NCBI GenBank assembly: GCA_019421315.1
Contig: JAHZFN010000308.1
Coordinates: 1 to 6,768, forward strand
Source: Peptococcaceae bacterium
GTDB lineage: Bacteria > Bacillota > Dehalobacteriia > UBA4068 > UBA4997
Direction: 5' to 3'
DNA: 6,768 bases
Of the stretch, positions 1 through 6,024 are shown one piece after another; the stretch's first letter is position 1, and each line of letters opens with the position of its first letter. The notes under the pieces are model-generated. The model made no database searches, had not been told where the DNA came from, and was given only the letters and a program-made list of their open reading frames with translations. A program made the position numbers and the translations under genes.

Positions 1-64
1 TCAAACTAAATGCCAGAACAAACGATATTGCTTTGCTGAATGTTTTGTTTTTCAAAGAATACAT
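1..64 (-). CDS. N-terminus of an exported protein, cut by the window edge
   Basis: An ATG at 62-64 on the minus strand opens a frame that stays open to base 1, giving 21 codons that begin MYSLKNKTFSKAISF. A strong AGGAGG site (72-77) lies 7 nt upstream, which makes this a convincing start. The peptide has a basic start (Lys5, Lys7, Lys11) followed by a hydrophobic stretch (AISFVLAFSL), the n- and h-regions of a signal peptide. The cleavage site and the mature protein lie outside the window, so no function can be given. It follows the large surface-protein gene by 150 bp on the same strand. Co-transcription by read-through of the weak terminator between them is possible, since I find no convincing promoter in the gap. 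A lipoprotein or a membrane protein with an N-terminal anchor are alternatives. Confidence 0.75.
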   Translation of the reverse strand, partial: MYSLKNKTFSKAISFVLAFSL

Positions 65-138
65 CTTTTATCCTCCTCTTTGGTGTAATTCTGTTTCTGC
101 GCCGCCATTGCGAACAACCGCCTGCCGCCGCATATCTA

Positions 139-167
139 TAATCAAAAAGGGATTTACCGAACCCTTT
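139..167 (-). terminator. Weak intrinsic terminator candidate after the surface-protein gene
   Basis: On the minus strand AAAGGG (167-162) and CCCTTT (151-146) form a 6-bp stem with a 10-nt loop, followed by TTTTTGATTA. It begins about 48 nt after the stop codon of the large gene. The stem is short and the T-run is interrupted, so termination may be partial and could let transcription continue into the next exported-protein gene. Confidence 0.45.
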
Positions 168-214
168 GCAGTATGAATTAAAAAGCCACACAACCGTTTC
201 CAAATATCAAACCG

Positions 215-3175
215 TCATGAATTTAAAAACAAATTCATAACAGCCTGCACGTCTTGCATATCAACCACGCCGTCGCCGTTGTAATCGGCGCGGAACCGAG
301 CTGCAATATCGGCAATATCGAAATTTTTATCGCCGCAGTAATCGGCATAATTGGTATATAAATCGTAAATAAGCTGAATGTCGTCTATGCGCAGACCGTT
401 TTTGCCGTTCACATCGCCGTCATAAGCAATAACGGGGGTATCGCCCGCCGTGCGGCTGATTTTTGCCGCCGCCGTTTCAACGTTGTCAGAGGACGGAATC
501 ATTGTCAAATAACAATTATATTTTTCGGACCAGAGCATATCAGCAGCGCCGTATTGATATTTCATGCCGTTCTGCTTCGGAGCCTTGTATTTCAAAACAT
601 TAAAGCCTGCCGCCGCCGCATTATATTGATCACCGCCGACAATCTCCAGGTCATTAACGTCAACAACCGCCTTGGCATTGCTTATCAAAATAATCTTGTT
701 GCAGCATTTGGGCATTTTGTCGACAACCTTGGCTTCCAAATTGGGAACGCCGCCGTTGAAATCCTGCTCCGTCTGCCCGAATGCAAAGCGGTATGCGTTC
801 AAAGTATCCAAATCTTTTTCTTCAATATTTTCAGCGGCTCCCGTCGCCACGTTGCCTTTCAGCACAAACATAGCGTCAAGGGGCGTTTTGCCGTTTTCTT
901 TGGCAGCCGCATCGGCGCCAATTATCAAATTGGGATAGTAATACCTTTGGCTGCCATACAAATAATCATATGTATAATACAAATTCATACCGTCCGCGCC
1001 GAAAACCTCCAGCGTGCAGTCATCGGTAAACCGCAAACCTGCTTTTGACAAAATATCGGTGAGAGTTATGCCCTGCACCGCTTTGCCGACGAAAGCCTCT
1101 GTATCGCTGGCATAGCCGCTGTAATAAATTTCTTTTGTCAATTGCTTCATATCGGCTCGGCTTAAAACAGCGGCAAGCTTCGGTTCGCCGTTCATGCCGT
1201 CTTGGCTGTACACTTCAAAAACGCCGTATTCCAAATCAAGGGTTACGTCAACATCAGACTGCGGCATGATAAAGGTGTAGCTGCCGTAATAGCAGCTGCC
1301 GCCGCTGTCTTTTTTCGTTTGCTCGTCAGTCAAAGCAACTTGGACATCATCCGCCGTAATTTTGATACCATTCAAAGACGTCATAGCTGCGCCAATTTCT
1401 TTGGCAACCGTAATATTGACGGTGGCTCCCGCTTTAACCTTGCCGTCCGCCAAATAAGTGGAGTCCGCCGAAATCTGCCATATGCCGTCCAAATCGGCTG
1501 GCAAATTCAGGCTGTACTCTTTGGCGTTTTCATCAACTTTGTTTTCCAAGGTAACAACAACATTAACGCTTCGTTCAGGCATTGTGAAAGAATAAACGCC
1601 GTCCATTTCGCTGACGGCAACTGTTTTGCCTGCAACATCCGTAACTTCAACGGACTTGATAGTTTTAGTTTCTTCTATATCATTAATATTAATTTCGACA
1701 ACCGTTCCCGCCGCCGCTTTTTGACGGCTTAAAACAATCTCCGCCGCCGAACTGCCGACAACGCTTGCCGTAATGTTATATTCCTCGGCATCTTGGACAT
1801 CATCAATCTGCCAATACAAAATCGGATAACCGTCATTTATATTTGAATTATCTGCCCGAAAAGCGCTGCCCAAACCCTGCAAAACTTCGGCGCCTTTCAA
1901 TTCGGCTTCCGTCGCCTTGGTTATATACGCCGTATCCCAGATGGCGGAATCTGCTTTATAAACATCCGCCCATAATTTATAAGCTTCATGCGTGGGGTCG
2001 GCAATGGCAATTCTGTTTTCCAGATAATAACAGCCGCTGTATTTCATCATATTATATGAAGTTATGCTGTTGCCGCCTGAAATATTACCGACTTCGTAAA
2101 TCCAGTTGCTGCCATACTCCATATTTTCTGTGTTGAAATCAATTTTACCCATATTGTAGCAGTTGCTGATGGCAAGAGTACCGTCGTTTCTGCCCTCCTC
2201 ACAGCCCGCAATACCGCCGACCGCCCGAATATGACCCTGCGACCAATGCTTATCATACAAATCACCTCGGTTATAACAATCGGTAATGGTTCCGCCGCCG
2301 CTTTTGCCTGCAATGCCCGCCAAGTACACCTTGCCGAAGCTGACGCCTGTGATTTTTGCCGTGTTGTAACAAGCAGCCACGTCAACATCGCCGAACTGAC
2401 CGCCGATAATTCCCGCAACGTACTGATACCCCGTAACGGCTCCTTTGTTGGAACATTCCTTGATACTGCCTGAGGAATAGGTATCCGCCCTGCCCAGGAT
2501 ACCTGCAATATAGCCTGAGCTTCTGGTGTTGGAGGTGTTGCTCACACTGCCGGTGTTTTCACATCTTGTCAAAGCAATTTTGCCGCTTGCCTCGCCGCAG
2601 ATACCGCCTATATAATTGCCTGTGCCGTAAACATCGGCCTCATTGTTCACATCAGAAATTTCACCGCCGCAGACCCCTGCCAAACCTCCGCAGAAATAGC
2701 CGCCTGCCACACTGCCCCTTACTGTCAGATTTTTAACAGCGCCGCCCGATATAAAACCAAACAAGCCGACACCGCTCTTTTCACCGCTGATTTTCAGATT
2801 ATAAATAACATGACCGCCGCCGTCAAAGGTTCCTGCAAAGCCCTTGCTGTCGGCTGCCCTGAAAACAGCATTATCATTATTCACGATTACTGCAACAACA
2901 CCGACAGGCATCCATTCCTGATTGTTCAAATTCAAATCGTTGTCTAAAATTACGGTTTTGCCGCAGAAATCATCCTGGACAGCCGCTGTACCGTTGACAA
3001 TGGCCGCCAAACCCGCCAAATCAGCTTCGTCGGCAATATGCAGTGTTTTTTTGCCTGCCTCATACCAAGAAGTATCAACAAAACCGTCCCAGCCGTCTTC
3101 GGCAAAAGCCAAACCGCCTACAGTCAATGCGAACAGAAACGCCAAAATAAGAATACATCTTATTTTCTTTTTCAT
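215..3175 (-). CDS. Large secreted GLUG-repeat, Ig-like repeat and dockerin-like surface protein
   Basis: This encodes an exported protein of 986 residues counted from the ATG at 3175. Residues 1-25 are a signal peptide (MKKKIR basic start, hydrophobic LILAFLFALTV core, AFA cleavage site before Glu26). Residues 30-455 begin with a pattern typical of GLUG proteins (DTSWY, then ADLAGLAAIVNG at 51-62) and continue as Gly-rich GLUG-type turns (GLFG, GGLAG, GGICG, AGILG, AGIIG, AGIAG, GGIAG) that predict a right-handed beta-helix. They end in a common closing motif, DGYPILYWQ. Two Ig-like repeat modules follow (about 464-547 and 553-650), each ending in YSFTMPERSVNVVVT or YTFIMPQSDVDVTL. Residues 652-833 (VQGITLTDILSKAGL, FAFGQTEQDFN) resemble the molybdopterin-binding-like domains found in bacterial surface proteins; this assignment is tentative. 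Residues 919-986 are dockerin-like, with one intact calcium loop at 964-975. No LPXTG, SLH or transmembrane anchor is visible. A role in adhesion or glycan-related surface assembly is inference; no catalytic domain is recognised. An upstream in-frame ATG at 3187 lies only 1 nt from the Shine-Dalgarno sequence, so 3175 is preferred. Confidence 0.9.
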   Translation of the reverse strand: MKKKIRCILILAFLFALTVGGLAFAEDGWDGFVDTSWYEAGKKTLHIADEADLAGLAAIVNGTAAVQDDFCGKTVILDNDLNLNNQEWMPVGVVAVIVNNDNAVFRAADSKGFAGTFDGGGHVIYNLKISGEKSGVGLFGFISGGAVKNLTVRGSVAGGYFCGGLAGVCGGEISDVNNEADVYGTGNYIGGICGEASGKIALTRCENTGSVSNTSNTRSSGYIAGILGRADTYSSGSIKECSNKGAVTGYQYVAGIIGGQFGDVDVAACYNTAKITGVSFGKVYLAGIAGKSGGGTITDCYNRGDLYDKHWSQGHIRAVGGIAGCEEGRNDGTLAISNCYNMGKIDFNTENMEYGSNWIYEVGNISGGNSITSYNMMKYSGCYYLENRIAIADPTHEAYKLWADVYKADSAIWDTAYITKATEAELKGAEVLQGLGSAFRADNSNINDGYPILYWQIDDVQDAEEYNITASVVGSSAAEIVLSRQKAAAGTVVEININDIEETKTIKSVEVTDVAGKTVAVSEMDGVYSFTMPERSVNVVVTLENKVDENAKEYSLNLPADLDGIWQISADSTYLADGKVKAGATVNITVAKEIGAAMTSLNGIKITADDVQVALTDEQTKKDSGGSCYYGSYTFIMPQSDVDVTLDLEYGVFEVYSQDGMNGEPKLAAVLSRADMKQLTKEIYYSGYASDTEAFVGKAVQGITLTDILSKAGLRFTDDCTLEVFGADGMNLYYTYDYLYGSQRYYYPNLIIGADAAAKENGKTPLDAMFVLKGNVATGAAENIEEKDLDTLNAYRFAFGQTEQDFNGGVPNLEAKVVDKMPKCCNKIILISNAKAVVDVNDLEIVGGDQYNAAAAGFNVLKYKAPKQNGMKYQYGAADMLWSEKYNCYLTMIPSSDNVETAAAKISRTAGDTPVIAYDGDVNGKNGLRIDDIQLIYDLYTNYADYCGDKNFDIADIAARFRADYNGDGVVDMQDVQAVMNLFLNS

Positions 3176-3188
3176 AACCGCCACCATA

Positions 3189-3194
3189 CTCCTT
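3189..3194 (-). promoter_or_regulatory. Shine-Dalgarno that decides the surface-protein start
   Basis: AAGGAG on the minus strand is the only good ribosome-binding site here. It is 1 nt from the ATG at 3187 (too close), 4 nt from an in-frame GTG at 3184 and 13 nt from the ATG at 3175 (long). The ATG at 3175 gives the most typical signal peptide (MKKK). The 5' half of the site (AAG) belongs to the last unit of the tandem array, so a slippage event at this boundary would touch the ribosome-binding site directly. Confidence 0.6.
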
Positions 3195-3267
3195 ATTTAC
3201 TTAATTACTTATTTACTTAATTACTTATTTACTTAATTACTTATTTACTTAATTGCTTATTTACTTA
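3192..3267 (-). repeat. 16-bp tandem array in the leader of the surface-protein gene
   Basis: The plus-strand unit CTTATTTACTTAATTA is repeated head to tail: perfect at 3192-3207, 3208-3223 and 3224-3239, one change (final A to G) at 3240-3255, then 12 bases of a fifth copy at 3256-3267. Each unit is itself two 8-mers differing by one base (TTATTTAC and TTAATTAC). The array lies between the predicted promoter and the start codon, and supplies the first bases of the Shine-Dalgarno. The unit length is not a multiple of three and it is rich in stop codons, so it is not coding. Confidence 0.95.
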
Positions 3268-3271
3268 CAAT

Positions 3272-3298
3272 ATTATATTTTTGCTAAAATCTCCACAA
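3272..3298 (-). promoter_or_regulatory. Predicted promoter of the surface-protein gene
   Basis: A perfect TATAAT lies on the minus strand at 3277-3272. The best -35 match is TTGTGG at 3298-3293, with a short 15-bp spacer, so the -35 is weak. Transcription would begin near 3265, which would make the 16-bp array almost the entire 5' leader (about 90 nt). Another TATAAT at 3432-3427 is a possible alternative but has no clear -35. Confidence 0.5.
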
Positions 3299-3323
3299 TC
3301 ATATTACTCACAATCATATTACT
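3294..3323. repeat. Perfect 15-bp tandem duplication at the -35 region
   Basis: CACAATCATATTACT occurs twice with no gap (3294-3308 and 3309-3323) and no mismatch. The inner copy overlaps the predicted -35 of the surface-protein promoter, so it could be a duplicated activator or repressor site, or a second slippage-prone repeat. The rest of this gap (3324-3530) is very AT-rich and shows no gene or RNA that I can support. Confidence 0.85.
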
Positions 3324-3530
3324 ATAAATAAATTTCAAAATTTAGTTTTTTACACCCTATTGTCCTCTTTCAAAATCCAAATAAAAAAATAATCGTGATA
3401 AAACCCATCGATAAGCAAACCTAATTATTATATCCACGAAAGTATAATTACTGCATTTATTATACCACACGATATATATTTTTGCAAGAAAATATTTGCA
3501 ACAAAGTATATTTTTTACAGCAAAAACAAC

Positions 3531-3568
3531 AAAAAAAATGTCCTTGTTTATGAAAATCAAGGACATTT
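3531..3568 (-). terminator. Intrinsic terminator of the flavoprotein gene
   Basis: AATGTCCTTG (3537-3546) and CAAGGACATT (3558-3567) form a perfect 10-bp stem, 11 bp counting the A3536-T3568 pair, with an 11-nt loop. Read on the minus strand it is followed by eight T residues (3538-3531), the classic rho-independent arrangement. It lies about 50 nt after the stop codon of the flavoprotein gene. The plus-strand side has no T-run, so it works in one direction only. Confidence 0.9.
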
Positions 3569-3618
3569 CAAACAATACTTACTGTTTGCATATAATACAT
3601 ATAATATATAAATTAATA

Positions 3619-4155
3619 TTAAATATTTTTGCCCATTTCATAGGCTTCTCTCATGGCGTCGCTGCCTTCGGCTTCGCCTTTTGCCCAAAGACCGTTGCCG
3701 TAAACAATGCCTTTTTCTTCAGCGCCGGGCAAACAGTCAATCAAGCCGCGCCAACATTCCACTGTTCTTTCCAAAGCAGGTTTGCCTGCCGCCGCCGTAA
3801 CGATAAAATACATATCCTTGTTTTCAATTTTCGTATAGTCTGCATACAAGCGATCGATAAACATTTTCAGCTGGGAACAGACGGAGTAAAAATAAACCGG
3901 GGTTGCCATAACGATAACGTCAGCGGCTTTGACTTTTGCCAAAAGCTCGTTCATATCGTCCTTCTGCACGCAAACGCCGCCGCTTTTTTTGCAGGCGTCG
4001 CACGCCATGCAGGGCGCAATTTTCTTTTCACGCAGAGAAATTATTTCAACGGCATTGCCGCTTTCTTCTGCGCCCCGTTTAAATTCGGAGCATAAAATTT
4101 CGGAATTGCCGCCTTTTCTGGGGCTGGAACTGATAATCAAAACTTTTTTACTCAT
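3619..4155 (-). CDS. Flavodoxin-fold NAD(P)H-dependent / iron-sulfur flavoprotein-like reductase
   Basis: A cytoplasmic protein of 178 residues from the flavodoxin-like NADPH-dependent FMN reductase / Isf superfamily, expected to bind FMN and move electrons. The phosphate-binding loop is S9-SSPRKGGNS-18 after the first beta-strand (KVLIIS). The second FMN contact region is ATPVYFYSVCSQLKMFIDRL at 84-103, a family hallmark. Between them C49-x2-C52-x2-C55-x6-C62 matches the compact cysteine spacing of archaeal iron-sulfur flavoproteins (CX2CX2CX4-7C), which bind a 4Fe-4S cluster. Many bacterial relatives keep part of this motif, so cluster binding is inference. The start is fixed by AGGAGGT at 4164-4170, 8 nt before the ATG. 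The gene is monocistronic, with its own promoter and terminator. The physiological substrate (quinone, nitro compound, ferredoxin or another partner) cannot be read from the sequence. Confidence 0.9.
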   Translation of the reverse strand: MSKKVLIISSSPRKGGNSEILCSEFKRGAEESGNAVEIISLREKKIAPCMACDACKKSGGVCVQKDDMNELLAKVKAADVIVMATPVYFYSVCSQLKMFIDRLYADYTKIENKDMYFIVTAAAGKPALERTVECWRGLIDCLPGAEEKGIVYGNGLWAKGEAEGSDAMREAYEMGKNI

Positions 4156-4200
4156 AACAAAATACCTCCTAAAATAATTTACAGTTTCTGCTTAAATTTG

Positions 4201-4269
4201 ACAATCGGCATTATCTGCCGCCGACATCTTCCAAACCGTTTTTTCCGAACCGCACCGATCACCGATTGT
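4201..4269 (-). promoter_or_regulatory. Inverted-repeat leader element upstream of the flavoprotein gene
   Basis: ACAATCGG (4201-4208) and CCGATTGT (4262-4269) are perfect 8-bp complements that would close a 69-nt element within the predicted 5' leader. A local hairpin CGGCA-TTATC-TGCCG (4206-4220) uses three bases of the same arm, so the two are mutually exclusive. The other arm sits in a perfect tandem repeat, CACCGAT twice (4253-4266), which offers a second pairing register. It matches no riboswitch class I can recall, including FMN (RFN) and fluoride. It has no T-run after it, so it would act on translation or RNA stability rather than as a terminator. A chance structure is possible. Confidence 0.4.
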
Positions 4270-4308
4270 TTGTTATTGTTTTCATAAATAAAATATCTTA
4301 CTGTTATT

Positions 4309-4339
4309 ATCATAACACCTGAAGCTGCCTTTAGGTCAA
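4309..4339 (-). promoter_or_regulatory. Predicted promoter of the flavoprotein gene
   Basis: On the minus strand TTGACC (4339-4334) is followed after 19 bp by TATGAT (4314-4309), which carries the TGn extension of an extended -10 element. Five of six bases match consensus in each hexamer (TTGACA, TATAAT). The spacer is long, but the extended -10 compensates. Initiation near 4302 would give a leader of about 145 nt. Confidence 0.65.
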
Positions 4340-4473
4340 TACTTTGCCAAAAAATTCTTGCGGCAATTCCATATTTTCTTTTTATCAAGCAATAAATTTT
4401 TCGATATTCTTTCAGTTTGTATATATAACCATATCGGCATAAAATAATTTTCGGTTGACGGACGGAGAAAGCG

Positions 4474-4506
4474 AAAAAAGACCTCTGCTTAAGCAGAGGT
4501 CTTTTT
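4474..4506 (-). terminator. Perfect palindromic terminator of gdhA
   Basis: GACCTCTGC (4480-4488) and GCAGAGGTC (4493-4501) form a 9-bp GC-rich stem with a TTAA loop, flanked by A-run and T-run on either side so that 4475-4506 is a perfect 32-bp palindrome. On the minus strand it ends in six T residues, about 55 nt after the gdhA stop. Its symmetry means it would also terminate plus-strand transcripts. The region 4340-4473 holds no feature that I can support. Confidence 0.95.
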
Positions 4507-4517
4507 GTATGTAAATT

Positions 4518-4541
4518 TTAATTAATTATCAAATTAATTAA
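4518..4541 (-). other. AT-only hairpin in the gdhA 3' untranslated region
   Basis: TTAATTAATT (4518-4527) and AATTAATTAA (4532-4541) are perfect complements around a 4-nt loop, between the gdhA stop and its terminator. The stem is weak because it is all A-T. It may simply reflect AT-rich sequence. Confidence 0.4.
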
Positions 4542-4561
4542 GGCAAATTCGGTAAATTAAA

Positions 4562-5908
4562 TTATACCAAACCTTGAGCCATCATAGCGTCGGCAACTTT
4601 CTTGAAGCCTGCAATGTTAGCGCCTGCAACCAGGTTGTAACCAAGATCAAATTCTTCGCAAGCAGCTTCGGAAGCTTTAACGATGTTTTTCATGATAGCA
4701 TAAAGTTTTTCGTCAACTTCTTCTGCAGACCAGCTCATTCTCATGGAGTTTTGAGCCATTTCCAATGCGGATGTTGCAACACCGCCGGCGTTAACAGCTT
4801 TGGCAGGGCAAACTACCAAGCCTTTATCCTGCAAGAATTCGAGAGCTTCGTTAGTTGTAGGCATATTAGCAACTTCAATGTAGTATTTTGTGCCGTTAGC
4901 CAAGATTTTTTCAGCATCTTCCATTTGTACTTCGTTTTGAGTAGCACAAGGCATTACCAAGTCAGCTTTAACGCCCCAAGGTTTTTCGCCGGGATGGAAT
5001 TCAGCACCGAATTTGTCAGCGTAGTCTTGAGCTTTGTCACGACCGGAAGCACGCATTTCCAGTAAGTAATCGATTTTTTCGTCGGTGGAGATACCGTCTT
5101 TGTCGTATACATAGCCGTCAGGACCGGAGATTGTGAGAACTTTGCCGCCCAATTCATGCATTTTTTTGCAAACGCCCCAAGCAACGTTACCGAAGCCGGA
5201 AACTGCAACTGTTTTGCCTTGAACTGTTTCGTTGAAGTGTTTCAACATTTCAACGGTATAGTAAACTGCACCGTAACCGGTAGCTTCGGGACGGATCAAG
5301 GAACCGCCGAAAGGCAAGCCTTTACCTGTCAAAACGCCGTTTTCCCAGCAGCCTTTAATTCTCTTGTATTGACCATACAAGAAACCAACTTCACGACCGC
5401 CAACACCGATGTCACCTGCGGGAACGTCAACGTCGGGACCGATATGTCTGTAAAGTTCTGTCATGAAAGCTTGGCAGAAACGCATGATTTCAGCGTCGGA
5501 TTTGCCGCGGGGGTCAAAGTCGGAACCGCCTTTACCGCCGCCGATAGGCAATGTGGTCAAGCTGTTTTTGAAGATTTGTTCGAAAGCCAAGAATTTCATG
5601 ATACCGATGTAAACGGTAGGATGGAAACGAAGACCACCTTTGTAAGGTCCGATGGCGCTGCTGAATTGTACACGGAAACCACGGTTTACATGAACTTTGC
5701 CGGCATCGTCAACCCATGTTACACGGAAAACGATTTGTCTTTCAGGTTCGGTCATTCTTTCCAAAAGACCCATTTTTTCATATTCGGGATGTTTTTCAAC
5801 AACTACTTCGATAGATTTGAAAACTTCTTCTACTGTTTGAATAAATTCAGGTTCACCTGCGTTGCGAGCTTTAACTTCGTCAATAACTCTTTGCATATAA
5901 GCGTTCAT
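4562..5908 (-). CDS. gdhA: Glutamate dehydrogenase (hexameric, probably NAD-dependent)
   Basis: This cytoplasmic enzyme interconverts glutamate and 2-oxoglutarate plus ammonia. The 448 residues match the usual size of the hexameric bacterial family (E. coli GdhA 447). Every catalytic residue of the Clostridium symbiosum enzyme is present one position later: Lys90 (GPYKGGLRFHP), Lys114, Lys126 in PIGGGKGGSDFDP, and Asp166 (PAGDIGVG). The dinucleotide-binding turn is GFGNVA at 238-243, and the C-terminal substrate pocket includes NAGGVATSALE (373-383). At the end of the next strand SGPDG (261-265) keeps the Pro and Asp of the NAD-specific clostridial enzyme, and Phe239 is also kept; NADP-specific E. 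coli-type enzymes differ here. NAD use and a catabolic role in amino-acid fermentation are therefore likely, but inferred. The start at 5908 is set by AGGAGGG at 5917-5923, 8 nt upstream; a start at 5938 would add ten residues without a ribosome-binding site. It stands alone with its own promoter and terminator. Confidence 0.97.
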   Translation of the reverse strand: MNAYMQRVIDEVKARNAGEPEFIQTVEEVFKSIEVVVEKHPEYEKMGLLERMTEPERQIVFRVTWVDDAGKVHVNRGFRVQFSSAIGPYKGGLRFHPTVYIGIMKFLAFEQIFKNSLTTLPIGGGKGGSDFDPRGKSDAEIMRFCQAFMTELYRHIGPDVDVPAGDIGVGGREVGFLYGQYKRIKGCWENGVLTGKGLPFGGSLIRPEATGYGAVYYTVEMLKHFNETVQGKTVAVSGFGNVAWGVCKKMHELGGKVLTISGPDGYVYDKDGISTDEKIDYLLEMRASGRDKAQDYADKFGAEFHPGEKPWGVKADLVMPCATQNEVQMEDAEKILANGTKYYIEVANMPTTNEALEFLQDKGLVVCPAKAVNAGGVATSALEMAQNSMRMSWSAEEVDEKLYAIMKNIVKASEAACEEFDLGYNLVAGANIAGFKKVADAMMAQGLV

Positions 5909-5950
5909 TAATATTTCCCTCCTAATTTTCGTATACATCGTTTTTTCATT

Positions 5951-5971
5951 TTGCCGAACTTAAAACGGCAA
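5951..5971 (-). other. Small hairpin in the gdhA leader
   Basis: TTGCCG (5951-5956) and CGGCAA (5966-5971) form a 6-bp stem with a 9-nt loop in the predicted 5' leader, about 28 nt upstream of the Shine-Dalgarno. No T-run follows on the minus strand, so it is not a terminator. It may protect the 5' end of the mRNA or be fortuitous. Confidence 0.4.
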
Positions 5972-5994
5972 TCTGTATACTTTACACCTTATAT

Positions 5995-6024
5995 ACTATA
6001 ACACTTTTCCATAAAAATCAACAA
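5995..6024 (-). promoter_or_regulatory. Predicted gdhA promoter
   Basis: On the minus strand TTGTTG (6024-6019) is separated by 18 bp from TATAGT (6000-5995), which gives a leader of about 80 nt. A TATAAT at 6157-6152 without a clear -35 could be a second, distal promoter. Confidence 0.5.

Noticed and set aside
6..203. 65-residue minus-strand open frame between the two exported-protein genes
   Set aside because: It has no ribosome-binding site, overlaps the terminator hairpin and the better-supported start at 64, and resembles no protein I know.
3192..3267. Array as a CRISPR or a coding repeat
   Set aside because: The 16-bp units abut with no spacers, and every frame meets stop codons or gives low-complexity peptides, so neither reading holds.
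3357..3575. 72-residue minus-strand open frame
   Set aside because: It starts within the flavoprotein terminator hairpin and lies in AT-rich DNA without a ribosome-binding site.
4179..4388. 69-residue minus-strand open frame upstream of the flavoprotein
   Set aside because: It starts with TTG, has no ribosome-binding site, and spans the predicted promoter and leader.
5156..5911. 251-residue plus-strand open frame opposite gdhA
   Set aside because: It is antisense to a complete, conserved enzyme; the long frame reflects codon bias of gdhA, and the peptide has no recognisable features.
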